Shown here: piece by piece, positions 1-9,899 of the stretch
Position numbering within the stretch: position 1 is the first letter of the stretch
How the letters are laid out: each line of letters begins with the position of its first letter
Assembly: GCA_029224185.1 (NCBI GenBank)
Contig: CM055211.1
Location: forward strand, 3,407,525-3,471,524
DNA length: 64,000 bases
Origin: Karalla daura
Taxonomy: Eukaryota; Chordata; Actinopteri; Chaetodontiformes; Leiognathidae
Direction of reading: 5' to 3'
Program-made: the position numbers and the translations under genes
Notes under the pieces: model-generated
The model's database searches: none
Told to the model about the DNA's origin: nothing
Seen by the model: only the letters and a program-made list of their open reading frames with translations

Positions 1-210
1 CTCCCTTAATCTCACACCATGAGCATTAATAGTTATCTGGAGGCTGATTCATATTGAGCCAAACATGTGAAAGCAAAGTGAGCAAATGGGGAAAAAGTCT
101 GACAAACAGTGACCATTGTCGGGGAATGTAGATGTTTAATGCTTTTCTTTGACATCTATGGAGGGAAATAAAGTGCTGTCCAAGTTAAAGTGTCTGATTC
201 TAACATCCAG
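1..210 (+). other. Intron of the abcc4-like gene
   Basis: No exon is recognised here. The stretch ends in an acceptor AG at 209-210, immediately followed by the first readable exon of the transporter. The 5' half of the gene must lie to the left of the window. Confidence 0.7.
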
Positions 211-3200
211 GTGCATTTGCGGTCTGCTGAAGAACAAGACCCGCATCCTGGTCACGCACCAGCTGCAGCATCTGCAAGCCGCCGACCAGATAGTCATCCT
301 CAAGGAGGTTTGTGTCCCGGCAGAGGAACGTCCCCCACCCTTCGCCCTGGATTTCAGGCGTTGAACACGTTTAACACAACCCGTGTCTCCCAGGGGCATC
401 TGGTGGGCCGGGGCTCGTACAGGGAGCTGCAGCGCTCGGGCCTGAGCGTGGTGTCCCTCCTGAGGAGCGAGGAGGAGCAGGACCGCTGGTCGCGCACGGT
501 CGACCCGGAGCAGGAGTCGCTGCACAGCCAGAGGACGTGTCCCTCCCACAGCTCCGACTGCAGCCTGCTGCCGGCGGAGAGCGCCTGCCCCGAGCAGCAA
601 CCCGTATGTACATCCCAGCGGAACCCCCCCCCCCTCCGTCACGACCCGTCCCCCACGACCCAGAGACACCTCCTCCTGTCTCCCCCTGCAGGTGGAGACG
701 GTCGGGACCATGGCGGAGGAGACCCGGGCGGAGGGGAACGTCAGCGGGCGCGTTTACCTCCAGTACTTCACGGCCGGCTGCAACCTGCTGGGGCTGCTGC
801 TCATCGGGCTGCTCAGCGTCACAGCAGAGGTGAGACGCGCGCTAATCCCTCATCGTCATCCATCTCCATCGGCTCCGGAGTGAGCGAGAGGCTCACCACC
901 CGTATCTCAACAGGTGGCGTACATCATGCAGGACTGGTGGCTGGCGTACTGGTGAGTGAGGTTTGGGCTGGGTTTGGACCTCCCCAGGGATGTGTGTGTT
1001 ACGCCTTTGTGTGTTTGTGTGTGTGTGTGTGGGGGGACAGGGCCAGGGGGGAGCTCTTCAACGCCTCCGTCCCCAACGTGACCGTGAGGGGCGACAGCAT
1101 CGACGCCGCGCGCTCCGCCCGGGACCTGGACCTCAGCTTTTACCTGGGCGTTTACTCTGGTGAGCCGCCTGCCCCCCCACACACGCATTGTCCATGACAC
1201 CGCACACCTCCCGGCATTTGCTCAGCCTCTCGTCGTCCTGCCCCCGCCCTCCGCCTCCCTCCCTCCAGGCCTGACGGCTGCGGCCGTCGTGTTCGGCTTC
1301 GCCCGCAGCCTGATGATCTTCCACGCGCTGGTGAGGTCAGCTCAGAGCCTGCACAACGCCATGTTCGACGCCATCATCCGCACGCCCGTCCGCTTCTTCG
1401 ACGTCAACCCCGTAGGTGTGTCCCCCGGCTTCGCAGACCCCCCCCCCCCCTTCCCTCGAAGACGGACCCTCTTCTCACCCTCTGTTTTCTTATTCTGTTC
1501 CGGTTTCTAGGCAGGGTCCTCAACCGGTTTTCCAAAGACGTCAGCCAGATGGACTCCTCGCTGCCCATCACCTTCGTGGACTTCTATCAAGTAAGAGATC
1601 AGTCGTGTTACCGGGTTTCCAGCTGTGCACCCCCCCTACCCCCCCACCCCCCACCCCCGGTGTTCCTCACGCCGCCCTGTTCTGTCCCCCAGCTGTTCCT
1701 GCAGAACGTGGGCGTGGTGGCGGTGGCGGCCTCGGTCATGCCCCTCATCCTCGTTCCCGTCGTGCCGCTGCTTCTCGTCTTCCTGTACCTGAGGCGCTTC
1801 TACCTCCGCACCTCGCGCGAAGTCAAGCGTCTGGAGGCCACAAGTACGTTCCCGTGCTCGGATGTATGTGTGTGTGTGTGTGTGTGTGGCGTCCCCCGGA
1901 CGTTCCCGTCTCACTCCCCGTGTCGTCTTTTCGTCTTTTTTTTTTTAGCTCGGAGCCCCGTCTTCTCCCACCTCTCCTCGTCCCTTCAGGGCCTGTGGAC
2001 CGTCCGGGCCCTCAGAGCCCAGGAGCAGCTGGAGAGAGCCTTCGACGCCCACCAGGACCGGCACTCCGGTACCAGTGCCGCCGTGGCTTTGGGTGGGGAC
2101 CCTCCGCCCGTTCTGTCCCGTTTGTGACCGTGACGTGTGCGTCTCTCCCCCGCGGCAGAGGCCTGGTTCTTGTTCCTGATGACCTCCCGCTGGTTCGCGT
2201 TCCGCCTCGACAGCATCTGCTCGGTATTCATCAGCTTTGCGGCGTTCGGCTGCATCCTGCTCAGAGATGGTGAGAAAGCGCGTGCGCACACAGGAGCTCC
2301 ACCCAGGCACAACGTAAATAGAGGCGAACGTACCGTCCCTGGGCCTGTCGGGTCTACGCCGTAAACAATAACTGGGTGTGTGGGTTTGTGCCGCGCAGGC
2401 CTGGAGGCTGGAGAGGTGGGCCTGGTGCTGACCTATGCCGTGACGCTGATCGGAAACTTCCAGTGGACGATGAGGCAAAGCGCCGAGGTGGAGAACATGG
2501 TGAGCACTCCTCCACCTCCGTCTCCCTCTCACACAATGCAGAGTATTTGTCCTCAGATGTGTCGTTTGTCCTCAGATGACGTCCGTGGAGAGGGTGGTGG
2601 AGTATGCGGAGCTGAAGAGTGAGGCGCCCTGGGTGACCCAGAAGCGCCCCCCGGCCGGGTGGCCCAGCAGGGGCCAGGTGACTTTCCACAAGGTGAACTT
2701 CTCCTACAGTGACGACAGTCCACCGGTCCTCAAGGACATCAGCATCACCCTGCAGGCCAATGAGAAGGTGAAGCCTTGCTCCGCGCACGCAGTCCCCTTC
2801 CACAGACAAAGTCTCTGAGTCTCTGTGTCTGTCTCTCTGTGGCAGGTCGGCATCGTGGGCCGGACCGGAGCCGGGAAGAGCTCCCTGGTCTCGGCTCTTT
2901 TCCGCCTGGCGGAGCCCAATGGGAACATCTACATCGACGGCATCTTGACCTCCGAGATCGGCCTGCACGACCTGCGCCAGAAGATGTCCATCATCCCTCA
3001 GGTGAACAGAAGCGGATCTCTTCTCACCACTGTCCACTTGTGTTTGTCTAACTGTGTTTCTGTGTGACCTCTGCTCCCCCAGGACCCGGTGCTGTTCACC
3101 GACACAGTGAGGAAAAACCTGGACCCTTTCAACCAGCACACAGATGAAGACCTATGGAAGGCTCTGGAAGAGGTTCCTGTCCAAGCGGCGCTCACGTTGT

Positions 3201-3849
3201 CACCCACACGCCAGCCTTCGCGTCCCACCCTGACCTTCTGCTCCTTCCCCTCAGGTGCAGCTGAAGGCGGCGGTGGAGGAGCTTCCTGCCAAGCTGGAGA
3301 CGGTCCTGGCCGAGTCGGGCTCCAACTTCAGCGTGGGCCAGAGGCAGCTGGTATGTCTGGCCAGAGCCATCCTGAGGAAGAACCGCATCCTCATCATCGA
3401 CGAGGCTACGGCCAACGTGGACCCCAGGTACCGCACACACACACACGCAGCTCAGAGACCGGTGGGACCGCCGTCCACGTCTCAGTCCTTCTGACACACA
3501 CGTCCCGGGTCTCCGCAGGACGGACGAGCTGATCCAGAAAACCATCCGGGACAAGTTCAGAGAATGCACTGTGCTGACCATCGCCCACCGCCTCAACACC
3601 ATCATAGACAGCGACAGGATCCTGGTGAGCCCCATGGCGAGCGCTGGCTCAGACAGGAGGATCTTAGTGTTGACGGTGAACACTGACAGTTCTCCTCTTC
3701 TCTCCCGCTTGAAGGTACTGGACAGTGGCACCATCCAGGAACTGGACCGCCCCCTCGCCCTGCTGCGGAACAAAGAGGGTGCTTTCTACAAGCTGGTGCA
3801 GCAGACCAGTCCGGCCGAGGCCGCGGCCCTGCTGGAGGCCGCCACACAG
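211..3849 (+). CDS. abcc4: ABCC4/MRP4-type ABC exporter, 3' half (17 exons)
   Basis: Plasma-membrane ATP-driven exporter of organic anions and cyclic nucleotides (family knowledge). Exons as read: 211-307, 394-603, 692-829, 914-951, 1041-1159, 1269-1415, 1511-1590, 1693-1843, 1949-2068, 2159-2269, 2399-2499, 2576-2767, 2846-3001, 3083-3172, 3255-3427, 3519-3624, 3715-3849. Every junction is GT-AG and every phase is compatible. Exon 1 gives the end of NBD1, including the H-loop region ILVTHQLQ. Exon 2 is the acidic linker. Exons 3-11 are transmembrane domain 2, with two N-glycosylation sequons (NAS, NVT) in exon 5, as expected for the first outer loop. NBD2 is complete: Walker A GRTGAGKSS at 2858-2884, signature SVGQRQ at 3330-3347, Walker B LIIDEAT near 3390-3410, and H-loop histidine at 3586-3588. 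The ABCC family signature deviates from LSGGQ in this way, so the site looks functional. Introns are very short. The start of the gene is outside the window. ABCC4 is preferred over other ABCC members because the residues match it throughout NBD2 and the linker to it. Confidence 0.95.
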
Positions 3850-3928
3850 GTGAGGCCCCTCCGGCACGATCCCGCCTGGGATGCTGCTTTTTACTCACAA
3901 GGCTTTGCTCTTTCCATGCTCTCAAAAG

Positions 3929-4150
3929 GCTGCACGGCAGTCCTGACACCCATAGGAAAACCTCCAGCGTCGCCATTACCAAGAGGATGCCACACGCGCC
4001 GAGAAGTTGGAGAGCAGTGTTCATTCGGAAAGCGCGTCTCGACGCGTCTCCCGTCATGTCCTGTCGAGCCGTGCAGGACATTTAGATCCTCTGTTGTCTG
4101 TGAAATCATTTCCCCAAGTCAGAATTGTTCTTTGTGTTACATGTGAGTAA
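3929..4150 (+). CDS. abcc4: Possible last coding exon(s) of the abcc4-like gene
   Basis: Exon 17 ends at a clear donor (GTGAGG at 3850), so at least one more exon is needed. Three acceptors are possible. An AG at 3927-3928 gives a five-residue tail AARQS and a stop at 3944-3946. AGs at 3954-3955 and 3966-3967 open a tail of roughly 60 residues rich in R, S and E, ending at TAA 4148-4150. None resembles the mammalian MRP4 C-terminus convincingly, and a PDZ-binding end of the ETAL type is not visible. The end is therefore unresolved. Confidence 0.35.
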
Positions 4151-4280
4151 GCCAGTCGCCTGATTCGTTGTCTGAACTGTGAAGCCACAGACAGTGTTGC
4201 CCTTTGATTTGTAACTCACACTTTTGCACAATTTGTTTTTATACATCTGTTTGTCATACAAATAACACTTTTAAAAGTGA

Positions 4281-4286
4281 ATTAAA
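4281..4286 (+). terminator. Poly(A) signal ATTAAA
   Basis: An ATTAAA hexamer in an A/T-rich stretch about 130 bases after the last possible stop of the transporter. A T/G-rich run follows it, so it is the probable 3' end of the abcc4-like transcript. The interval 4151-4280 would be 3' UTR. Confidence 0.5.
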
Positions 4287-4449
4287 TTAAGTTTTTAAAC
4301 GGTCTGTTTGCGCTCAATTCTCTGCAGTTGAGCTGTTTTGTTTTGTGAGGCGGTAACAAAGCCCTCGGGCTGTTGCCGCATCGCTCGGGAAGAAATCATT
4401 TACCGCTTAATACAAAACCCGGGAGAACGATCTTTAAAGTTTTGTTTCG

Positions 4450-4740
4450 GAGGTTTCCGGTATTTCCGGCCGACAGAGGAGCTCCGATCACGTGACCAAA
4501 GGAACGGCGCCGTGAACTAGCTGGTGTCTGTTTGCTGGCGTTGATACCAGCTGGTTCGTGACGCCATCGCGTCGTTCGCGTAAAGGTACGTGCCGATCTG
4601 CTGTCACCATCCAACCCGTCTTTGTTGCAGGGAGTTGGCATCCTATCCACCTTACTCCCTTCCTCCCTTCCTCACTTCGGGTGTCTCACTTCCTGTGAGA
4701 CACCGGAAGTGGAAGTAGCTGTGAGCCATTGGTCACAAGC
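4450..4740. promoter_or_regulatory. CpG/ETS/E-box promoter-like region
   Basis: This stretch is locally richer in CpG than its surroundings. It holds two TTTCCGG motifs (4454-4469, ETS-like), a palindromic TCACGTGA E-box (4488-4495), a donor-like AAAG|GTACGT at 4582-4591, then ACTTCCTG and CCGGAAGTG (4688-4711, opposed ETS motifs) and an ATTGG (inverted CCAAT) at 4728. This looks like a housekeeping-type promoter, possibly bidirectional, with a short first exon. No downstream coding exon was identified, so the gene it would serve is unknown. Confidence 0.4.
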
Positions 4741-5762
4741 AGTCTGATTTTCGTCTGATTTCATTTGGTTAATCTGAGAGTTTAAAGCCGTCCCTGTGGA
4801 GCTCGGGGACCTGTTGCGCTGTCCGTGGTTGGTATAATAGCCAGGCCAAACTGAAGGAGGAATGTTTTGAACATGCACCCCTGACAAACAAAGAATGCTC
4901 TTGTGAGGATCGGTTTTGAGGATGAGGCTCAAAAAGCTTAATGAGGAAATGCCACCTAAAACCTTGTACGTGTGCTCTTTGTAAAATGTGTGTGATCAAT
5001 CCTCTGACTGATTATCCAAGGGTCAACTGAAAACATGCACACGATCAAGAGGAGGATTCGCAAAACAGCGACACCTGGAGGCAAAAATGAAAATCAAACC
5101 CCCTCAAAATTTCTCATATTATTTAATGTGTCACCTGGTGTTCCAACATGATTTATGTATTGAAACCCTTCAGAAAGTGACTGCGTCTAAAATATGCCGG
5201 TTCCGGTTCATACCAGAAGTCGTGCCTATAATTCACGCAAAGGCTCATGGGGCTGGGAATAAGGTGGATTGATTGGAGGAAAAATGTAATTAATTTATGG
5301 AAATCCATATATGCATGTGTTTGCAGATAATACTGTTTTTATTTTCATTTGGAACCTAAGTGACCAAGCAACCTATGATGCTAATATTAACACTAATTAT
5401 AATAGTAATGATGCTAATAGTGGCATTGAGGTAACTGTCATTCTATCAAATGTGAATAGGTACAGAATTGCTGTGCAGAGCTTTGCATTCTTAAGATGCC
5501 TTATTTTGTGTCATAGATGTAATATCTTGTATTTTTGTTCAATGACACTACAATAAATTTACATTTTTGAGGAACAGTTTATTGTTTGATTATTCAAACA
5601 ATTATTTGTACAACGTACAAACCAAACTGCTGGTTATTAATAATCTAACCGAGACCTCAGCGTGCTGCGAGTCTCATAATTGCAGCGGAGCGTCTTTGTT
5701 TCATAGAGTTGAACTAAACACTATAAACCTGGATTGGTACGTACCGTACGTGATAAACGTGA
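4741..5762. other. Intergenic stretch with one AATAAA
   Basis: No exon or domain is recognised. An AATAAA at 5552-5557 within a T-rich, 3'-UTR-like context could end a short plus-strand transcript started in the upstream promoter-like region. The open frames here (60-86 codons) show no protein-like composition. No repeat shared with the array was seen before about 5790. Confidence 0.4.
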
Positions 5763-5833
5763 TGACGTACAGTTCTAGCGACCACCTGATCCACGACATC
5801 ACTTCTTTGGTCAAGTGATCAGAGTTGACCAAT
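5763..5833 (+). promoter_or_regulatory. Diverged ('founder') cassette promoter
   Basis: GACATCA followed by GGTCAAGTGATC and GAG (5795-5824) aligns with the GACGTCA ... GGTCACATGACC ... GAG core found in every array cassette, but with several substitutions. A separate TGACGTAC (CRE-like) lies at 5763-5770 and a CCAAT at 5829-5833. The similarity marks this as an old relative of the cassette promoters, at the left edge of the array. Confidence 0.45.
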
Positions 5834-5877
5834 GAGGTTCCTCTGACAGCTGAACACACCTGCCCTGATCATCTGAT

Positions 5878-7075
5878 ATGTCTGTCCAGCCTTCAAACCG
5901 GCAGCATGTGGAGGAGCAACACAGCTCGACAAAGGTAAAACTCTCTGCTTTTCTGTTCGGAGAAGTCCACGAAACCTAACCTCAACCTTCAACTCGTTCA
6001 CCTGCTATGTCTTGTGTTTTCTTTCCTTTCCGTGCGTCTCAGACTGGAGGAGCTGCAGCCGCTGGAGAGACGAGAGAGGCAGGAGCAGACGATGTCAGTC
6101 ACCCAGACCTGGAGTGGAGCAGCTTCAGCTACGAGAACCAGCTGGTATGTAGCAGCTAACGTCAGGAGCAGCTAACACAGAGACCCAGTAGCTCAGAGCA
6201 GAAAGATATTTTGGCTGTAGCTTTTGTCTGCCTGCGATCAAGCTTCAGCCATCAGCTGTCCACTATTTGTCTTTATCTTTTGTCTTTCTCCTCGTCAGCC
6301 TTTTGCTTGTTTGTCAGCTTCGTAGAGGTTTGTGTTGTGCTTCTGTCTGCCTCCTTATGAGTGCCGTTTGTTCCTGATCAAATCGTTTCATTTCACTGCT
6401 CACCAGTGAAGAGTCATTCATTATGGTCCCCCTCCCTGAGTTTGTACTCCTGGTCGTATCCGACCACATCAAATGGAGCCTTAACTTTGGTCCCCACTGC
6501 AAAAGTTTAAATAATGATTAATAATGATTAAATAATGATTACTTTTAACTGATCTTTGTGTTATAGCCTCTTCCTATATAAAAATGTATCAGCTTCAGTG
6601 ATCAAAGTATGGGAACTGTGTGGAGGTCCTTCCTAGGATCCTTCACACCTCCTTTATCTGTCCTTTATCTTAATCAAAGTGCCCTGCTCACAGGACACCA
6701 GTTGTAAAGACTTGCTCGGCTCCTGACAATTTCGTTATTGTGACCAAATGGTTTTCACACTGAGGGGTGTGTTCCTGGAGGTCAGGATTAAATGCATTGT
6801 GACCTGTCCTTCAGGGAAGCAGTCCTCTGATCCACTGGCAGTGGTCAGAGTGTGCCGTCTTCCTTCTCTGCAGAGAATAAACACTTGGTCCCTGTTCCAG
6901 TCTTGCTTTTTGATTTTCCCAGACGCATAGACAGAAGAATTTTTCCACAACAAAATAAATAACACTTTACTGGAGGTGGAGGGACCACAGCACAGTCCAG
7001 TGTAAATTCCAAAGAGTGCCTTTCTGTATGAAATTTATTTTGTAGAAAATAAACTTCTTTTATGACATTTAAAGG
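5878..7075 (+). ncRNA. Candidate three-exon transcript, founder/first cassette
   Basis: Exon A ends at a donor GTAAAA at 5937. Exon B is 6043-6144, with a pyrimidine-rich tract plus CAG before it and GTATGT after it. Exon C starts at 6299 after a long pyrimidine tract ending in CAG, and runs to AATAAA at 7048-7053 (another AATAAA is near 6955). An ATG at 5908 opens a frame through A and B and into C, where TGA stops it after about 70 codons in total. A different frame of exon B (containing HPDLEWSSF) looks more protein-like but has no ATG. I do not recognise a family. The same A-B-C layout, with weaker splice sites, recurs in the array. It could be a broken coding gene or a non-coding RNA. 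The type is inferred, not demonstrated. Confidence 0.35.
6575..7053 (+). other. TATA-like box, 60-codon frame and AATAAA in alpha/gamma
   Basis: TATATAAAA (6575-6583) lies 165 bases before an ATG (6748) that opens 60 codons, followed by AATAAA hexamers near 6955 and at 7048-7053. The layout recurs in every alpha and gamma copy (ATG at 13550, 15522, 22321, 24306, 31191, 37994, 44849, 51651, and inverted at 62209). The product is unrecognised and the opposite strand is also open here. The copies are too similar for conservation to argue for coding. It may simply be exon C of the longer candidate transcript. Confidence 0.25.
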
Positions 7076-7558
7076 ACCCGTGTCATTGATGTTTATTTTC
7101 TTCCTCTCTAATTTCATCTTTGAAAATGTTTTTCTCTACATTGTTGTCCTCTGCAGAACTGATGCTTGTAGAAACATAGACAACACGACGAGGAGCACCT
7201 TTAACGGGCTCAGTGGTTAATTTGATTATTGCAACGGGTTTATTGTGAATGCAAAATTTGCAGTCTTATTCCAACAATCTGTTGTAGAATCATTCAGAAG
7301 TCGCTAGAGATCTGAAAACAAGGTGAGATATGTGAGCTTTCAGCTCCAAACATGGCATGATGCATTCATTCTTAATGTGCAAATGTGAAGCAAGCCCTAA
7401 AGTATGTTCAAGTCTTTTGTCTCATTAAAAGAATTTTATCTGTAACCACGATGAGTGTCTCATCTGTCATCAGTAAAGACAAAAATCACGAGTTGTGTCT
7501 CAGAGGATGAGGTGACATGAGGTGTTGTAGACAGTCAGGGTTGTACATCCACACATGA

Positions 7559-7570
7559 GCACCAGAGGGC
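7559..7570 (+). promoter_or_regulatory. CTCF-like core, unit 1 alpha
   Basis: GCACCAGAGGGC fits 11 of 12 positions of the vertebrate CTCF core CCASYAGRKGGC. It lies inside a roughly 100-base module (about 7515-7620) that recurs in both orientations in every unit. Binding is inferred from the motif only. Confidence 0.4.
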
Positions 7571-7693
7571 TGGACCATCCAAGGTCTTCAGCACTTGTCA
7601 GGGACGTCCCTCCATCCAGGGCTTCCAGGGCTCTATAGTTGAATTTTGAGATGCTAGATGATATATATATTGTTTAAACTGCTGTGGATGTGG

Positions 7694-7757
7694 TGAAATA
7701 GCTCACCAGGATAATAGAAGGCTTGGCTCCTGGTGGACCAGGGTTGGAGTCCTGCCA
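7694..7757 (+). repeat. tRNA-like module T1 (unit 1)
   Basis: An A-box-like TAGCTCACCAGG (7699-7710) and a B-box-like GGTTGGAGTCC (7742-7752) at tRNA-like spacing. It is tRNA-derived, probably SINE sequence. No paired acceptor stem is seen, so it is not called a tRNA gene. Confidence 0.55.
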
Positions 7758-7837
7758 CCTCAACTGTTCTTTGGTGAGTTTTCGTCCTTCCACCAGAAGA
7801 TCCCAATGCTCTGGTGCTATGTGAAGGAGATGTTTGA

Positions 7838-7908
7838 AGCTGGATGGTGTAGTGGATAGAGATGTGGGCTTCCACGTCAGCACCGGGGGTTCGAGTCCCC
7901 CTGAGGAC
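7838..7908 (+). repeat. tRNA-like module T2 (unit 1)
   Basis: A-box-like TGGTGTAGTGG (7845-7855) and a textbook B box GGTTCGAGTCC (7888-7898) inside a perfect five-pair T stem. The acceptor ends do not pair and the anticodon loop is not seven bases, so it is a tRNA-derived module. B boxes of its copies are at 16662, 25446, 32331, 39121, 45989, 52778 and, on the minus strand, 61059. Confidence 0.65.
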
Positions 7909-8186
7909 ACATCCGGGGAGAATAAGACACAGATGAGACACGTCCGGGGGACGAGACGGAGATGAGAGGGGAGGGCTCAGAGTGAAAAAAACAGTGAAAA
8001 GGGGGAATTATGTTTTCAAAGGAAATGTCAATGAAGCCATTTTTTCATAAAATCCCCTCGAGGGTGCTGGTGGTTTCGTAGCTACCTATCGAGTCCCGCC
8101 CCGAGGTGTCCCTCCCTATCTAGGCCTACTCTACTGAACCGTGTGCTGCAGAGAGAGGCGGGCCCTGTACAGGGCGAATTAGCCTC

Positions 8187-8299
8187 TTATGCTATGCTAT
8201 GCTATTAGCTTATGCTATGCTATTAGCTTATGCTATGCTATTAGCTTATGCTATGCTATTAGCTTATGCTATGCTATTAGCTTATGCTATGCTATTAGC
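8187..8299 (+). repeat. 18-bp minisatellite, unit 1 (6 copies)
   Basis: Tandem TTATGCTATGCTATTAGC. The first copy is 23 bp (one extra GCTAT step). Confidence 0.95.
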
Positions 8300-8389
8300 T
8301 TTAGGTAAATGACATTGGGATGGTTACATGCCCAGTGTCGCGGCGGCCTGGCCACCGCTGCAGCACCACGGTTCTTTACTACTACCGGA

Positions 8390-8470
8390 TGTCCCTACCG
8401 GGAGGCGAACCGCCTGACACCCGGCCTGCGAGACGGAAACCCGCATCAGTACCCACTACACCAACCAGCT
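8390..8470 (-). repeat. tRNA-like module T3 (unit 1)
   Basis: Minus strand: A-box-like TGGTGTAGTGGG (8452-8463) and B-box-like GGTTCGCCTCC (8401-8411). It follows a T14 run on its own strand (8487-8500), a possible polymerase III stop for the partial module upstream of it. Confidence 0.55.
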
Positions 8471-8529
8471 TCAAGTGTGACTGCTTAAAAAAAAAAAAAA
8501 TGTCATATAATATTTCAAAATTAGAAAAT

Positions 8530-8574
8530 AGAGTCCCAGCCCTCTCTCTTCTCCTGCTGAGCTTGTTTTTCACG
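8530..8574 (-). repeat. Partial tRNA-like module (unit 1)
   Basis: Minus strand AGCTCAGCAGGAGAAG with no recognisable B box. It resembles the front half of T5 and T9. Confidence 0.4.
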
Positions 8575-8664
8575 TGAAAAAGCTGTTCAGAACTCATATT
8601 AAGCATCTAACAATGATAAAAGTCGAATAAATATTTGTTATTAAAATAAAATATTTTTGGAACA

Positions 8665-8739
8665 CCCTAGTGAGAGTTGAACCCACAGCCTCCACACAGT
8701 AGTCAGGGTCAGTACCCACTACACCATCCAGCTTCAAGC
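8665..8739 (-). repeat. tRNA-like module T4 (unit 1)
   Basis: Minus strand: A-box-like TGGTGTAGTGGG and B-box-like GGTTCAACTCT. It is closely related to T2, T3 and T7. Confidence 0.55.
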
Positions 8740-8822
8740 ACTCATGTTATCACAGCACCAGAGCATTGGGGCCATTGGGATCTTCTGGTGGCAAGAGGAA
8801 AGTTTGCCAAATGACAGAGAGA

Positions 8823-8885
8823 GGCAGGACTGGAACTCTGGTCTCTCAGGGTCCCAGCCTTCTCCTTTCCCACTGAGCTATTTCA
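8823..8885 (-). repeat. tRNA-like module T5 (unit 1)
   Basis: Minus strand: A-box-like TAGCTCAGTGGG and B-box-like AGTTCCAGTCC. T5 and T4 are linked by a spacer of about 80-100 bases containing a CACCAGA/TCTGGTG-type hairpin, the same arrangement as T1-T2 and T6-T7. Confidence 0.55.
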
Positions 8886-8984
8886 TCTGACGAGCTCCAG
8901 AGAGCAGAACCAGCAGACTGATGATGATCAGAACTACGGATGGTTGGACATGCCTGAGAAGTGCTGAACACCTTGGATGGCCCA

Positions 8985-8996
8985 GCCCTCTGGTGC
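8985..8996 (-). promoter_or_regulatory. CTCF-like core, unit 1 alpha, reverse
   Basis: Same core on the minus strand, in an inverted copy of the module. With the motif at 7559 it makes a convergent pair about 1.4 kb apart. Confidence 0.4.
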
Positions 8997-9300
8997 TCAT
9001 GTGTGGATGTACAACCCTGACTGTCTACAACACCTCATGTCATCTCATCCTCTGAGACACAGCTGATGACTGTCGTCTTTCCTGAAACAGATGAGACACT
9101 CATCATGGTCACAAATGAAATTCTTTTGATGAGACAAAACACTTGAGCCCACTTTAGGACTTGTTTGGAGCTTATCTTACATATCTTACCTTGCCAGGTG
9201 TCCAGGGAGTCTTCTATGATTCTACAAACGATTTTGTAACAAGAGGGTAGGTTGGATGGTTGGACATGCCCGAGAAGTGCTGAACACCTTGGATGGTCCA

Positions 9301-9312
9301 GCCCTCTGGTGC
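9301..9312 (-). promoter_or_regulatory. CTCF-like core, unit 1 alpha, second reverse
   Basis: A second minus-strand copy 316 bases further on, in a partial duplicate of the module. Confidence 0.4.
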
Positions 9313-9871
9313 TCATGTGTGGATGTACAACCCTGACTGTCTACAACACCCCATGTCTCCTCATGTCCACGACCCAGAGGCGGATGGAGGGATATAGAGG
9401 CCCCCCGACCCCACACACACACACACACCTGCCCCCTGCACTGAGGGGGGGGGGGGCGCTTCAGAGTAAATGTCAGAGCGGCTCTACACACACTTTGTCC
9501 ACTGTCCCATAGATGTCTTCTCCACGACAGTGTCATGTTGGGGGTGGGTAGTTACGTGTGTGTGTGTGTGTGCGTGCGTGTGCGTGTGTGTTTGGGGTAG
9601 CAGCCGATCGGCAAAGCATGAGGCTGCACGGTGGAAGACAGGTGAAGCCGATGGGTAGCGGTGGGTTGCGAGGGATGGTCTATACAGGCTGCTAGCGGCC
9701 GTGACGCCCCCCGGGACTGAGGGGGAAGCAAGAGGAGGAGGAAGAGGCTTCAACGTGGGTCTCAGAACTTCCTTAACGATCTTTCTCCACCGTCCAGAAG
9801 AGATGCGCTCTCCGCCTCATGACCGGTGGCAGAGAGTCACCAGAGGACGCGCTGCTGAAGTCGCTGGTTGA

Positions 9872-9899
9872 TGACGTCATTTGTTTTGGTCACATGACC
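9872..9899 (+). promoter_or_regulatory. Cassette promoter core, unit 1 beta (CRE + E-box)
   Basis: TGACGTCA (consensus full CRE) is followed 8 bases later by GGTCACATGACC, an E-box whose GGTCA/TGACC arms form an inverted repeat. About 40 bases downstream, GACAGAG|GTGAGC is a strong donor-like end of segment A. The spacing is the same in all cassettes. Factor binding is inferred from consensus only. Confidence 0.55.

Noticed and set aside
136..711. Minus-strand frame of 191 codons over abcc4 exons
   Set aside because: It overlaps two well-supported transporter exons on the opposite strand. High GC makes the antisense strand open by chance.
7838..7908. Functional tRNA gene
   Set aside because: The T arm and B box are excellent, but the acceptor ends do not pair and the anticodon loop is irregular. 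It is a tRNA-derived repeat module.
7674..7910. 78-residue protein on the minus strand, repeated in every unit
   Set aside because: It is a translation of the tRNA-like modules (phrases such as SGGLEPP and QDSNPGP come from the A/B-box DNA). Spurious proteins of this kind are typical of SINEs.
8187..8299. CRISPR-like regular repeat
   Set aside because: The 18-bp copies are directly adjacent with no spacers, and the context is a vertebrate genome. It is an ordinary minisatellite.
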